Assembly: GCF_014646335.1 (NCBI RefSeq)
Contig: NZ_BMNG01000011.1
Location: forward strand, 62,001-126,000
Direction: 5' to 3'
DNA: 64,000 nucleotides
Source: Streptomyces lasiicapitis
GTDB lineage: Bacteria > Actinomycetota > Actinomycetes > Streptomycetales > Streptomycetaceae
A program made the translations under genes and the position numbers. This document shows, piece after piece, positions 15,450 through 27,279 of the stretch. Under the pieces are notes generated by a model that saw only the letters and a list, made by a program, of their open reading frames with translations, made no database searches and had not been told where the DNA came from. Each line of letters begins with the position of its first letter. Position 1 is the first letter of the stretch.

Positions 15450-16950
15450 GTGGTGGGCTGCTGGTCGCCGGGACCACGTCCGATGCCGGGAAGAGTGTCG
15501 TCACCGCCGGGATCTGCCGGTGGCTCTCCCGCAAGGGAGTGTCCGTCGCGCCGTTCAAGGCGCAGAACATGTCGCTGAACTCGTTCGTCACGCGCGAGGG
15601 TGCCGAGATCGGGCGGGCGCAGGCCATGCAGGCGCAGGCCGCCCGGGTCGAGCCCAGCGTGCTGATGAATCCCGTGCTCCTGAAGCCGGGGAGCGACCGG
15701 TCGAGTCAGGTCGTGCTCATGGGCAGGCCCGTGGGCGAGATGAGTGCCCGCGGCTATCACGGAGGTCGGCAGGAAGCGCTGCTCGACACCGTCGTGGGAT
15801 GCCTGGAAGAGCTTCGGGGCACGTATGACGCCGTGATCTGTGAAGGGGCGGGGAGTCCCGCCGAGATCAACCTCCGGCGTACCGACATCGTGAACATGGG
15901 GATCGCGCGGGCCGCCCGCTTCCCGGTCGTGGTGGTCGGGGACATCGACCGCGGGGGTGTGTTCGCCTCCTTCTTCGGGACCGTGGCGCTGCTGAGTCCG
16001 GCCGATCAGGAGCTGGTCGCGGGCTTCCTCGTCAACAAGTTCCGCGGGGACGTGTCGCTGCTCGAACCCGGGCTCGACATGCTGCGCGACCTCACCGGGC
16101 GGCGGACGTTCGGCGTGCTGCCGTTCCGGCACGGGCTCGGCATCGACGAGGAGGACGGGCTGCGAGTCTCGCTGCGCGGGGCGGTGCGGGAGTCCGTCGT
16201 GGCGGCGCCGGTGGGCGAGGACGTGCTGCGGGTCGCCGTGTGCGCGGTGCCGCTGATGTCCAACTTCACGGACGTGGACGCGCTGGCCGCCGAACCCGGC
16301 GTCGTGGTGCGGTTCGTGGACCGGGCCGAGGAGCTCGTCGACGCGGACCTCGTCGTCGTACCGGGAACGCGCGGCACCGTGCGCGCCCTGGAGTGGCTGC
16401 GTGAGCGCGGGCTCGCGGACGCGCTTGCGCGCCGGGCTGCCGAGGGGCGGCCGATCCTGGGGATCTGCGGCGGCTTCCAGGTGCTCGGGGAGCGGATCGA
16501 GGACGACGTCGAGTCGCGGGCCGGGACCGTGGACGGGCTCGGCCTTCTGCCCGTACGCGTCGCGTTCCAGCGGGAGAAGACCCTGGCCCGGCCCGTCGGC
16601 GAGGCTCTCGGCGAGTACGTCGAGGGGTACGAGATCCATCACGGCGTCGCCGAAGTCCTCGGCGGAGAACCCTTCCTGGACGGGTGTCGGGTCGGGGCCG
16701 TGTGGGGCACCCACTGGCACGGCTCGCTGGAGAGCGACGCGTTCCGGCGGCGCTTCCTCACCGAAGTCGCGCGTGCCGCGGGCCGCCGGTTCGTGCCCGC
16801 GCCCGACACCAGCTTCGGCACGCTGCGCGAGGAGCAGCTCGACCTCCTCGGCGACCTCATCGAAGAACACGCGGACACCGACGCGCTGCTGCGCCTGATC
16901 GAGACCGGCGCTCCGTCCGGTCTCCCCTTCATCGCACCGGGGGCACCCTC

Positions 16951-16954
<4 letters not shown>
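15446..16954 (+). CDS. cobQ: Cobyric acid synthase
   Basis: A 502-residue glutamine-dependent amidotransferase that amidates side chains b, d, e and g of adenosylcobyrinic a,c-diamide. The N-terminal ATP-binding domain has GTTSDAGKS (8-16) and APFKAQNMSLNS (33-44). The C-terminal class I glutaminase carries the nucleophile in ILGICGGFQVLG (Cys about 341) and the His in EIHHGVAEV. The GTG start at 15446 overlaps the cobD stop by four bases, and the stop overlaps the cobN ATG. Length and both domains are complete. Confidence 0.95.
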
Positions 16955-20601
<3,647 letters not shown>

Positions 20602-20602
20602 G

Positions 20603-20710
20603 GCCCTGCGGGGCTTTCCCCAATCCCGCCCCTTCCCGAAGCCGGGGGCTCCGCCCCCGGACCCCCGTATCGGCCTGGACGGCCTCGTCCTCAAACGCCG
20701 GACGGGCTGA
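20603..20710 (+). repeat. Dispersed repeat, family A, copy A2
   Basis: A full-length copy in the 148-base gap between cobN and the chelatase gene. It has GGGGCTTTCCCCAATCCCG, the GGGGGCTCCGCCCCC hairpin, and CTCGTCCTCAAACGCCGG ending in ACGGGCTGA. It is the only place in the cobD-cobI run where neighbouring genes do not overlap, so it may have been inserted between formerly coupled genes. Confidence 0.88.
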
Positions 20711-20749
20711 AATGTTGCCGTACGCCTGGAATCCGCTGGAGGTCGTCGC

Positions 20750-22759
20750 GTGAGTACCCCCTATCCCTTCACCGCCCTCGTCGGGCAGGACGATCTGCGG
20801 CTTGCCTTGTTGCTGAACGCCGTGTCTCCCGCCGTCGGTGGCGTGCTCGTGCGTGGTGAGAAGGGGACTGCCAAGTCCACTGCCGTGCGGGCGCTTTCGG
20901 CGTTGCTGCCGGAGGTGGATGTTGTCGCCGGGTGCCGGTTCTCCTGTGCTCCTGGGGCGCCCGATCCCGCCTGCCCCGATGGGCCGCACGAAGCCGGGGG
21001 CGGGGTCGCTCGCGCCGCTCGCATGGTGGAGTTGCCCGTCGGGGCCTCCGAGGATCGGCTTGTGGGGGCGCTCGACATCGAGCGGGCGCTCGCCGAGGGC
21101 GTGAAAGCCTTCGAGCCGGGGCTGCTCGCCGACGCGCACCGGGGGATTCTGTACGTCGACGAAGTGAACCTGCTCCACGACCATCTGGTCGACCTGCTGC
21201 TCGACGCCGCCGCCATGGGGGCCTCGTACGTCGAGCGGGAGGGCGTGTCCGTACGGCATGCGGCGCGGTTCCTGCTCGTGGGGACCATGAACCCCGAAGA
21301 GGGCGAGCTGCGGCCGCAGTTGCTCGACCGGTTCGGGCTCACCGTCGAGGTCGCCGCCTCCCGCGAGCCCGACCAGCGCGTGGAGGTCGTACGGCGGCGG
21401 CTCGCCTACGACGACGATCCGGACGGGTTCGCGGCACGCTGGGGCGATGAGGAGGGTGCCGTACGAGGGCGTATCGTCGCCGCCCGTGCGCTGCTGCCGC
21501 GGGTGCGGCTCGGGGACGGTGCGCTGCGGCAGATCGCGGCCACCTGCGCCGCCTTCGAGGTCGACGGCATGCGCGCCGACATCGTGATGGCGCGCACCGC
21601 GACCGCGCTTGCCGCGTGGGCGGGGCGTGAGGACGTGCTCGCCGAGGATGTGCGGCAGGCCGCCCTGCTCGCGCTGCCGCACCGGCGGCGGCGCAATCCC
21701 TTCGACGCCCCGGGCCTCGACGAGAACAAGTTGGACGAGACGTTGGAGGAGTTCGGGGAGAACGACGGGGACGACGAGCCCGATCCCGATGGTGGCGGGC
21801 CTGATGGTGGGGGCGGGCAGTCGCCTCAGGACTCCGGGCCCGAGCAGTCCGGGGACGGCGCCGCCGCGACGCCCGAGGCCTCCGACGACGGGCCGCCTCA
21901 GGGCGGTGGAGCCGGCGAGCAGCAGGCCGTGCGGGCCGGTGAGCCGTTTCGTACGAAGGTTCTGAGCGTGCCGGGGCTCGGTGAGGGTGCGGCCGGGCGG
22001 CGGTCGCGGGCGCGGACCGAGCACGGGCGTACGACGGGTGCGCGGCGGCCCCGAGGGGCGCTCACGAAGCTGCACTTGGCGGCCACCGTGCGGGCCGCGG
22101 CGCCCCATCAGCGGGCGCGCGGGCGGTCCGGGCGCGGGCTCGTGGTGCGGCGTGACGATCTTCGACAGGCCACCCGGGAGGGGCGTGAGGGCAACCTCGT
22201 GCTGTTCGTCGTGGACGCCTCGGGGTCGATGGCGGCGCGGCAGCGGATGGGCGCCGTGAAGGGCGCGGTGCTCTCGCTGCTGCTCGACGCCTATCAGCGG
22301 CGGGACAAGGTGGGGCTCGTGACGTTCCGGGGGGTGGGGGCGGAGGTGGCGTTGCCGCCGACGTCGTCCGTGGACGCGGCGGCTGTGCGTCTGGAGTCGC
22401 TGCCCACCGGGGGGCGTACGCCGGTCGCCGCCGGGCTGCTGCGCGCGCACGACGTGCTGCGGGTGGAGCGGATGCGGGATCCCGCGCGGCGGCCGCTGAT
22501 CGTCGTGGTCACCGACGGGCGCGCGACCGGAGGCGTCGAGCCGGTGGCCCAGGCGGGGCGTGCCGCGCGCCTTTTCGCCGCCGAGGGGCATGCCTCGGTC
22601 GTCGTGGACTGCGAGTCGGGGCCGGTGCGGCTCGGGCTCGCGGGGCAGTTGGCCGGGGAGCTCGGCGGGACCGCGGTCACGCTGGACGAGCTGCGCGCCG
22701 ACTCGATCGCCGGGCTTGTGAAAGACGTTCAGGGTGCTTCGACGAGGAGGGTCGCCTGA
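20750..22759 (+). CDS. ChlI/ChlD-type chelatase subunit (AAA+ plus VWA), CobN partner
   Basis: A 669-residue protein fusing a magnesium-chelatase ChlI-like AAA+ ATPase to a ChlD-like integrin I (VWA) domain. Walker A GEKGTAKS is at 36-43, and Walker B ILYVDEVNLL is near 134-143. An acidic, Gly/Pro/Gln-rich linker (about 325-400) leads to the VWA domain with MIDAS DASGS near 488-492. In actinobacteria without CobS/CobT such a protein is thought to power CobN; that assignment is from context. It starts at GTG 20750, and its TGA overlaps the cobO ATG by one base. Confidence 0.9.
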   Translation: MSTPYPFTALVGQDDLRLALLLNAVSPAVGGVLVRGEKGTAKSTAVRALSALLPEVDVVAGCRFSCAPGAPDPACPDGPHEAGGGVARAARMVELPVGASEDRLVGALDIERALAEGVKAFEPGLLADAHRGILYVDEVNLLHDHLVDLLLDAAAMGASYVEREGVSVRHAARFLLVGTMNPEEGELRPQLLDRFGLTVEVAASREPDQRVEVVRRRLAYDDDPDGFAARWGDEEGAVRGRIVAARALLPRVRLGDGALRQIAATCAAFEVDGMRADIVMARTATALAAWAGREDVLAEDVRQAALLALPHRRRRNPFDAPGLDENKLDETLEEFGENDGDDEPDPDGGGPDGGGGQSPQDSGPEQSGDGAAATPEASDDGPPQGGGAGEQQAVRAGEPFRTKVLSVPGLGEGAAGRRSRARTEHGRTTGARRPRGALTKLHLAATVRAAAPHQRARGRSGRGLVVRRDDLRQATREGREGNLVLFVVDASGSMAARQRMGAVKGAVLSLLLDAYQRRDKVGLVTFRGVGAEVALPPTSSVDAAAVRLESLPTGGRTPVAAGLLRAHDVLRVERMRDPARRPLIVVVTDGRATGGVEPVAQAGRAARLFAAEGHASVVVDCESGPVRLGLAGQLAGELGGTAVTLDELRADSIAGLVKDVQGASTRRVA

Positions 22760-23367
22760 TGCCTCAGGGACAGCCGAGTGTCGTGCCCGACGACGGGCTT
22801 ACGACGCGTCAGCGACGCAATCGGCCGCTCGTCGTCGTGCACACGGGAATCGGCAAGGGCAAGTCCACCGCCGCCTTCGGGCTCGCGCTGCGGGCCTGGA
22901 ATCAGGGGTGGCCCATCGGTGTGTTCCAGTTCGTGAAGTCCGCGAAGTGGAAGGTCGGCGAGGAGAACGCGCTGCGGGTGCTCGGTGCCAGCGGGCAGGG
23001 CGGGTCCGTCGACTGGCACAAGATGGGTGAGGGGTGGTCCTGGATCCAGCGTGCCCCGGCCGACGGCGAGATGAGTAACGAGGACAAGGCTCGTGAGGGC
23101 TGGGCGCAGGTCAAGCGGGACCTTGCCGCCGAGACCTATCAGCTGTACGTCCTCGACGAGTTCGCCTACCCCATGCACTGGGGGTGGATCGACGTCGAGG
23201 AGGTCGTCGCCGTGCTGAAGGCCCGGCCCGGGACGCAGCATGTCGTGATCACCGGGCGCAACGCGCCGGACGCGCTCGTGGAGTACGCCGACCTCGTCAC
23301 CGACATGTCCAAGGTCAAGCACCCCATGGACGCCGGGCAGAAGGGGCAGCGGGGCATCGAGTGGTAG
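22759..23367 (+). CDS. cobO: Corrinoid adenosyltransferase (CobO/CobA/BtuR type)
   Basis: A 202-residue ATP:co(I)rrinoid adenosyltransferase that attaches the upper adenosyl ligand. The modified P-loop is HTGIGKGKSTAAFG (28-41), where ATP binds in reversed orientation in this family. DEFAYPMHWGWIDVEEV (about 133-149) is the usual DE(L/F) motif. The C-terminus ends with the typical HPMDAGQKGQRGIEW. It overlaps the chelatase gene by one base and the cobB start by seven bases. Confidence 0.94.
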   Translation: MPQGQPSVVPDDGLTTRQRRNRPLVVVHTGIGKGKSTAAFGLALRAWNQGWPIGVFQFVKSAKWKVGEENALRVLGASGQGGSVDWHKMGEGWSWIQRAPADGEMSNEDKAREGWAQVKRDLAAETYQLYVLDEFAYPMHWGWIDVEEVVAVLKARPGTQHVVITGRNAPDALVEYADLVTDMSKVKHPMDAGQKGQRGIEW

Positions 23368-24815
23368 CACGTGTCGTTGTCGCCGCGCCGTCCTCCGGGA
23401 GTGGGAAGACGACTGTCGCGACCGGGTTGATGGCCGCCTTCACCGAGGCCGGGCTCGCCGTGTCCCCGCACAAGGTCGGGCCCGACTACATCGATCCCGG
23501 GTATCACTCGCTCGCCACCGGGCGGCCGGGGCGGAACCTCGACGCCTATCTGTGCGGGCCCGACCTGATCGGTCCGTTGTTCGCGCATGGGGCCGCCGGG
23601 TGTGACCTGGCTGTCGTCGAGGGTGTGATGGGGCTGTACGACGGGGCCTCGGGGCAGGGGGAGCTGGCTTCCACCGCGCATGTCGCGAAGTTGCTGCGGG
23701 CTCCTGTCGTGCTTGTTGTCGACGCCTCGTCGCAGTCTCGGTCTGTGGCTGCGCTGGTGCACGGGTTTGCCTCTTGGGATCCGGGGGTTCGGGTCGGTGG
23801 GGTGATTCTCAACAAGGTGGGGTCGCCTCGGCACGAGGAGTTGTTGCGGGAGGCGTTGGATTCTTCCGGGGTGCCTGTGCTTGGTGCGTTGCGGCGGGTG
23901 CCGCAGGTTCGGGCGCCCTCTCGGCATTTGGGGCTTGTGCCTGTTGCCGAGCGGCGGGCTGAGGCTCTTGAGGCTGTGGCTGCGTTGGCCTCGCAGGTGC
24001 GGGAGGGGTGTGACCTTGAGGCGGTGTTGGCGTTGGCTCGGGGTGCGGCGCCGTTGTCGGGTGCGGGGTGGGAGCCCTGCGGGGCTTTCCCCAGTCCCGC
24101 CCCTTCCCGAAACCGGGGGCTCCGCCCCCGGGCCCCCGAATCGGCGCTTCGCGCCTCGTCCTCAAACGCCGGACGGGCTGAGATCAGCACGCCGGACAGA
24201 CAGCAGAGCCAGGAGCGACCCGTCGTCGCCATGGCCGGTGGGGCCGCGTTCTCCTTCTCCTACGCGGAGCATGCCGAGTTGCTCACCGCCGCGGGAGCCG
24301 ACGTCGTGACCTTTGATCCGTTGCGCGACGAAGAACTTCCCCCCGGGACCCGGGGGCTCGTCATCGGTGGTGGGTTCCCCGAGGTGTACGCGCCCGAGTT
24401 GTCCGCCAACGAACCGCTGCGGAAAGCCGTCGCGGAGTTGGCGGCGAGTGGGGCGCCCGTTGCCGCCGAGTGTGCCGGGTTGCTCTATCTGGCGCGGGAG
24501 TTGGACGGGAAGCCGATGTGTGGGGTGCTCGACGCCGCGGCGTCGATGTCGGAGCGGTTGACGTTGGGGTATCGCGAGGCCGTCGCCGTGTCGGACAGTG
24601 TGCTCGCCGAGGCGGGTACGCGGATGCGGGGGCACGAGTTCCACCGGACGGTCGTCGAGCCGGGCGCGGGGGCGGCTCCCGCCTGGGGGCTGCACGCCCC
24701 TGAACGGCGCGTCGAAGGTTTCGTACAACAGGGTGTGCACGCGAGTTATCTGCACACGCACTGGGCCGCCGAGCCCGGGATCGCCCGTCGGTTCGTGGAG
24801 AGGTGCAAGGCATGA
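23361..24815 (+). CDS. cobB: Cobyrinic (hydrogenobyrinic) acid a,c-diamide synthase with in-frame repeat insertion
   Basis: A 484-residue CobB/CbiA-family amidotransferase. It starts at GTG 23361, just inside the cobO end, giving the P-loop PSSGSGKTT at 9-17. The C-terminal glutaminase has ECAGLLYLAREL with the nucleophile Cys near 378. Residues about 238-274 are encoded by a dispersed repeat (24074-24181) inserted without breaking the frame, exactly between the synthetase and glutaminase domains. Without it the protein would have the usual length of about 450. The flanking 400 bases have relaxed codon use (GCT, CTT, TTG, GTT). The stop overlaps cobI (ATGA). The protein probably still works, as the insertion lies in the linker. 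Confidence 0.92.
   Translation: MVARVVVAAPSSGSGKTTVATGLMAAFTEAGLAVSPHKVGPDYIDPGYHSLATGRPGRNLDAYLCGPDLIGPLFAHGAAGCDLAVVEGVMGLYDGASGQGELASTAHVAKLLRAPVVLVVDASSQSRSVAALVHGFASWDPGVRVGGVILNKVGSPRHEELLREALDSSGVPVLGALRRVPQVRAPSRHLGLVPVAERRAEALEAVAALASQVREGCDLEAVLALARGAAPLSGAGWEPCGAFPSPAPSRNRGLRPRAPESALRASSSNAGRAEISTPDRQQSQERPVVAMAGGAAFSFSYAEHAELLTAAGADVVTFDPLRDEELPPGTRGLVIGGGFPEVYAPELSANEPLRKAVAELAASGAPVAAECAGLLYLARELDGKPMCGVLDAAASMSERLTLGYREAVAVSDSVLAEAGTRMRGHEFHRTVVEPGAGAAPAWGLHAPERRVEGFVQQGVHASYLHTHWAAEPGIARRFVERCKA
24074..24181 (+). repeat. Dispersed repeat, family A, copy A3, inside cobB
   Basis: A full copy (CTGCGGGGCTTTCCCCAGTC, GGGGGCTCCGCCCCC hairpin, GGCGCTTCGCGCC hairpin, CTCGTCCTCAAACGCCGG, ACGGGCTGA). 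Its length keeps the cobB frame open. It is about 90% identical by eye to copy A2. Confidence 0.9.
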
Positions 24816-25552
24816 GTGGCAGCGGCAGCAGGCTGATCGGCGTGGGGGTCGGACCCGGCGATCCCGAGCTCGTGACCGTCAAGGGCGTGAACGCGCTGCG
24901 CGGCGCCGACGTCGTCGTCGTGCCCGTCATGGACACCGGCGAGCGCGGCCGCGCCGAGGCCACGGTGCTGCACTACGTGCCCGAGGACCGCGTCGTACGC
25001 GTCGTGTTCGCGCTCAACGAGCGCACCGACCGGGCGCGGCGCGAGGCCGCCTGGGACGCTGCCGGGCAGCAGGTCGCCGAGCTGCTGCGCGAGCGCGGCA
25101 CGGTGGCGTTCGCGACGATCGGTGACCCCAATGTGTACTCGACGTTCACGTATCTCGCGCAGACCATCGCGGAGCTGGTGCCGGGCGTGGGTGTCGAGAC
25201 CGTGCCCGGGATCACCGCGATGCAGGATCTCGCGGCGCGCAGCGGGGCCGTACTGACCGAGGGCACCGAGCCGTTGACGCTGGTGCCGGTGACGGCCGGG
25301 GCCGCCGTGCTGAAGGACGCGCTTGCCGGGCCGGGGACCGTGGTGGCGTACAAGTTCGGGCGGCTCGCGCACGAGGTCGCGGCGGCGCTGCGGGAGACCG
25401 GGCGCACCGAGGACGCGGTGTGGGGGTCGGCGCTCGGGCTGCCCGAGGAGTCCATCCGGGGCGCCGAGGAACTGGGCGACGGGCCGCTGCCGTACCTCTC
25501 GACGCTCATCGCGCCCGCTCGGCGTGACGGCGGGCGGGGCGGGAAGCTGTGA
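24812..25552 (+). CDS. cobI: Precorrin-2 C20-methyltransferase
   Basis: A 246-residue SAM-dependent tetrapyrrole methylase. GVGVGPGDPELVTVKGVNALRGAD (7-30) is the family start signature, and GDPNVYSTFTYLAQ (about 103-116) is the SAM-binding GDP loop diagnostic for CobI/CbiL. VPGITAMQDLAAR follows. It converts precorrin-2 to precorrin-3A (or the cobalt form). Overlap with cobB by ATGA makes it the last gene of the first cob block. Only 20 bases separate its stop from the opposing ZIP gene. Confidence 0.93.
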   Translation: MSGSGSRLIGVGVGPGDPELVTVKGVNALRGADVVVVPVMDTGERGRAEATVLHYVPEDRVVRVVFALNERTDRARREAAWDAAGQQVAELLRERGTVAFATIGDPNVYSTFTYLAQTIAELVPGVGVETVPGITAMQDLAARSGAVLTEGTEPLTLVPVTAGAAVLKDALAGPGTVVAYKFGRLAHEVAAALRETGRTEDAVWGSALGLPEESIRGAEELGDGPLPYLSTLIAPARRDGGRGGKL

Positions 25553-25572
25553 CCTCCGACCGAGGGCGCGGC

Positions 25573-26304
25573 TCAGTCCGCGAGGCCCACCACCAGCCAG
25601 ATGAACGCCGCCCCCGCCACCGTGCACAGCAGCGTCGAGCGCGCCGGGTGGTCGTGGTGCGCCTCGGGCAGGATCTCGGCGGCCGCGAGGTAGAGCAGGG
25701 CGCCGCCGAAGAAGCCGAGATAGCCGCCGAGCAGTTGCTCGGGAATGGTGAAGGCCAGCGTGGTCGCCGCGCCCACGACCGGGGCCACCGCGTCGGCGAG
25801 GAGCATCGCGACCGCCTTGCGGCGGGCGTTCCCGTACAGCCGGGTGATCGTGTACGTGTTGAAGCCGTCCGCGAAGTCGTGGGCGATGACGGCTACCGCC
25901 ACCGCCGCGCCCATGCCGCCGCCCACCTGGAAGGCCGCGCCGATCGCGACGCCGTCCATCATGCTGTGGCCGACCATCGCCGCAGCCGCCGTCAGGCCGA
26001 CCTCGGGGACCCGGCCGCCGTTGTGCTCGGCCGCCCCGTGCGCCGACCGGCGCAGCGCGAGCAGCCGCTCCACCACGTGCGCGAACAGGAAGCCCGCGAC
26101 GGCCAGGAGCAGCGCCGCCGGTACGCCGAAGACCGGGCCACCGGCCGCCTCCAGCGCCTCCGGCAGCAGGTCGAGGCCAACCACGCCGAGCATCAGGCCG
26201 CCCGCGAGACCGAGCACCAGGTGACGCCGGTCGGTGACCCGCCCCGCGGTCCAGCCGCCGACGAGTGTCATCACGAACGCGCCGAGCGCCACGAACACCG
26301 CCAT
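25573..26304 (-). CDS. ZIP-family metal transporter
   Basis: A 243-residue membrane protein with seven to eight hydrophobic segments. The ZIP metal-binding signatures are on two helices: MVGHSMMDGVAIG (about 110-122) and IAHDFADGFNTY (about 137-148). A short cytoplasmic loop near 82-94 contains His (SAHGAAEHNGG), and the C-terminal helix has EILPEAHHDHP. ZIP proteins import Zn2+ or other divalent metals. Placement between two blocks of cobalamin genes, on the opposite strand, suggests cobalt (or zinc) supply for the chelatase, but the metal is not proven. It shares its upstream region with cobM. Confidence 0.88.
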   Translation of the reverse strand: MAVFVALGAFVMTLVGGWTAGRVTDRRHLVLGLAGGLMLGVVGLDLLPEALEAAGGPVFGVPAALLLAVAGFLFAHVVERLLALRRSAHGAAEHNGGRVPEVGLTAAAAMVGHSMMDGVAIGAAFQVGGGMGAAVAVAVIAHDFADGFNTYTITRLYGNARRKAVAMLLADAVAPVVGAATTLAFTIPEQLLGGYLGFFGGALLYLAAAEILPEAHHDHPARSTLLCTVAGAAFIWLVVGLAD

Positions 26305-26418
26305 GCGCTCTTGCTAGCCGATTGACCCCGCCGACGCGCCGCGCACCCGCCCCACGGCCCCGTGGGCCACTCCCCCGGCCCCGTCCCCGGGCCACACATC
26401 TTCTTCAGTCCCCGTTCC

Positions 26419-26448
26419 GTACGAGTCCGTACGAGCCTGTATGAGAGG
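26419..26448 (+). promoter_or_regulatory. Three 10-bp direct repeats before cobM
   Basis: GTACGAGTCC, GTACGAGCCT and GTATGAGAGG follow each other without gap, the last overlapping the cobM ribosome binding site (GAGAGGAA). A spacing of one helical turn is what a tandem operator would show. The region between ZIP and cobM (26305-26457) contains no B12-riboswitch core. Confidence 0.4.
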
Positions 26449-26457
26449 AACTCCCTC

Positions 26458-27279
26458 ATGGCCGACGCCGCCCCCACCGGCAAGGTGACCTTCGTCGGGG
26501 CCGGTCCCGGCGCCGCCGACCTGCTGACCTTCCGGGCCGCCCGCGCCATCGCGGACGCCGACGTGGTCATCTGGGCCGCCAGCCTCGTACAGGCCGAGGT
26601 CCTGGAGCACGCCCGCGAGGGCGCCGAGATCCTGGACTCGGCGGTGCTGTCCCTGGAGGACGTCGTCGCCGTGTACGAGCGGGCGGCCAGGGACGGCCTG
26701 AAGGTCGCGCGGATCCACTCCGGTGACCCGGCGCTGTGGGGCGGCACGCAGGAGCAGTTCGACCGGTGCGTCGCGCTCGGCGTCGAGACGGAGATCGTGC
26801 CGGGTGTGTCGTCGTTCTCGGCCGTCGCCGCCATCGCCGGGCGCGAGCTGACCATCCCCGAGGTCGCCCAGTCCGTGATCCTCACCCGGCTCGGCGGCGG
26901 CAAGACGCCGATGCCGCCCGGCGAGGAGGTGCGGGAGTTCGCGCGGCACGGCACGACGATGGCGCTGTTCCTGTCCGCGGCACGCAGCGGCCAGCTCGTG
27001 CGGGAGCTCCTCGAAGGCGGCTACCCGACGACCACGCCCGTCGTCGTCGCGTACCAGGCCACCTGGCCGGAGGAACTCGTACTGAGCTGCACGATCGAGA
27101 CGCTGGAGGAGACGGTCAAGGAGCACCGCCTCTGGAAGCACACGCTCTTCCTCGTCGGCCCCGCCCTCGCCGCCCACGGCACCCGCTCCCACCTCTACCA
27201 CCCCGGCCACTTCCACGGCTTCCGCAAGGCCGCCCCCGAGGCCCGCGCGGCCCTCCGCGCCGAGAAGCCCCGCTCATGA
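26458..27279 (+). CDS. cobM: Precorrin-4 C11-methyltransferase
   Basis: A 273-residue tetrapyrrole methylase. The start at ATG 26458 has GAGAGGAA upstream and gives the standard opening GKVTFVGAGPGAADLLT. The SAM loop HSGDPALWGGTQEQ and VPGVSSFSAVAA identify CobM/CbiF. ILTRLGGGKTPMPPGEE is the expected substrate-loop region. It starts the second cob block, and its stop overlaps the next gene (ATGA). Confidence 0.93.
   Translation: MADAAPTGKVTFVGAGPGAADLLTFRAARAIADADVVIWAASLVQAEVLEHAREGAEILDSAVLSLEDVVAVYERAARDGLKVARIHSGDPALWGGTQEQFDRCVALGVETEIVPGVSSFSAVAAIAGRELTIPEVAQSVILTRLGGGKTPMPPGEEVREFARHGTTMALFLSAARSGQLVRELLEGGYPTTTPVVVAYQATWPEELVLSCTIETLEETVKEHRLWKHTLFLVGPALAAHGTRSHLYHPGHFHGFRKAAPEARAALRAEKPRS

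Noticed and set aside
26305..26457. Second cobalamin riboswitch before cobM
   Set aside because: Searched by eye for the GCCACTG core and the CAGGAACTC segment; neither is present.
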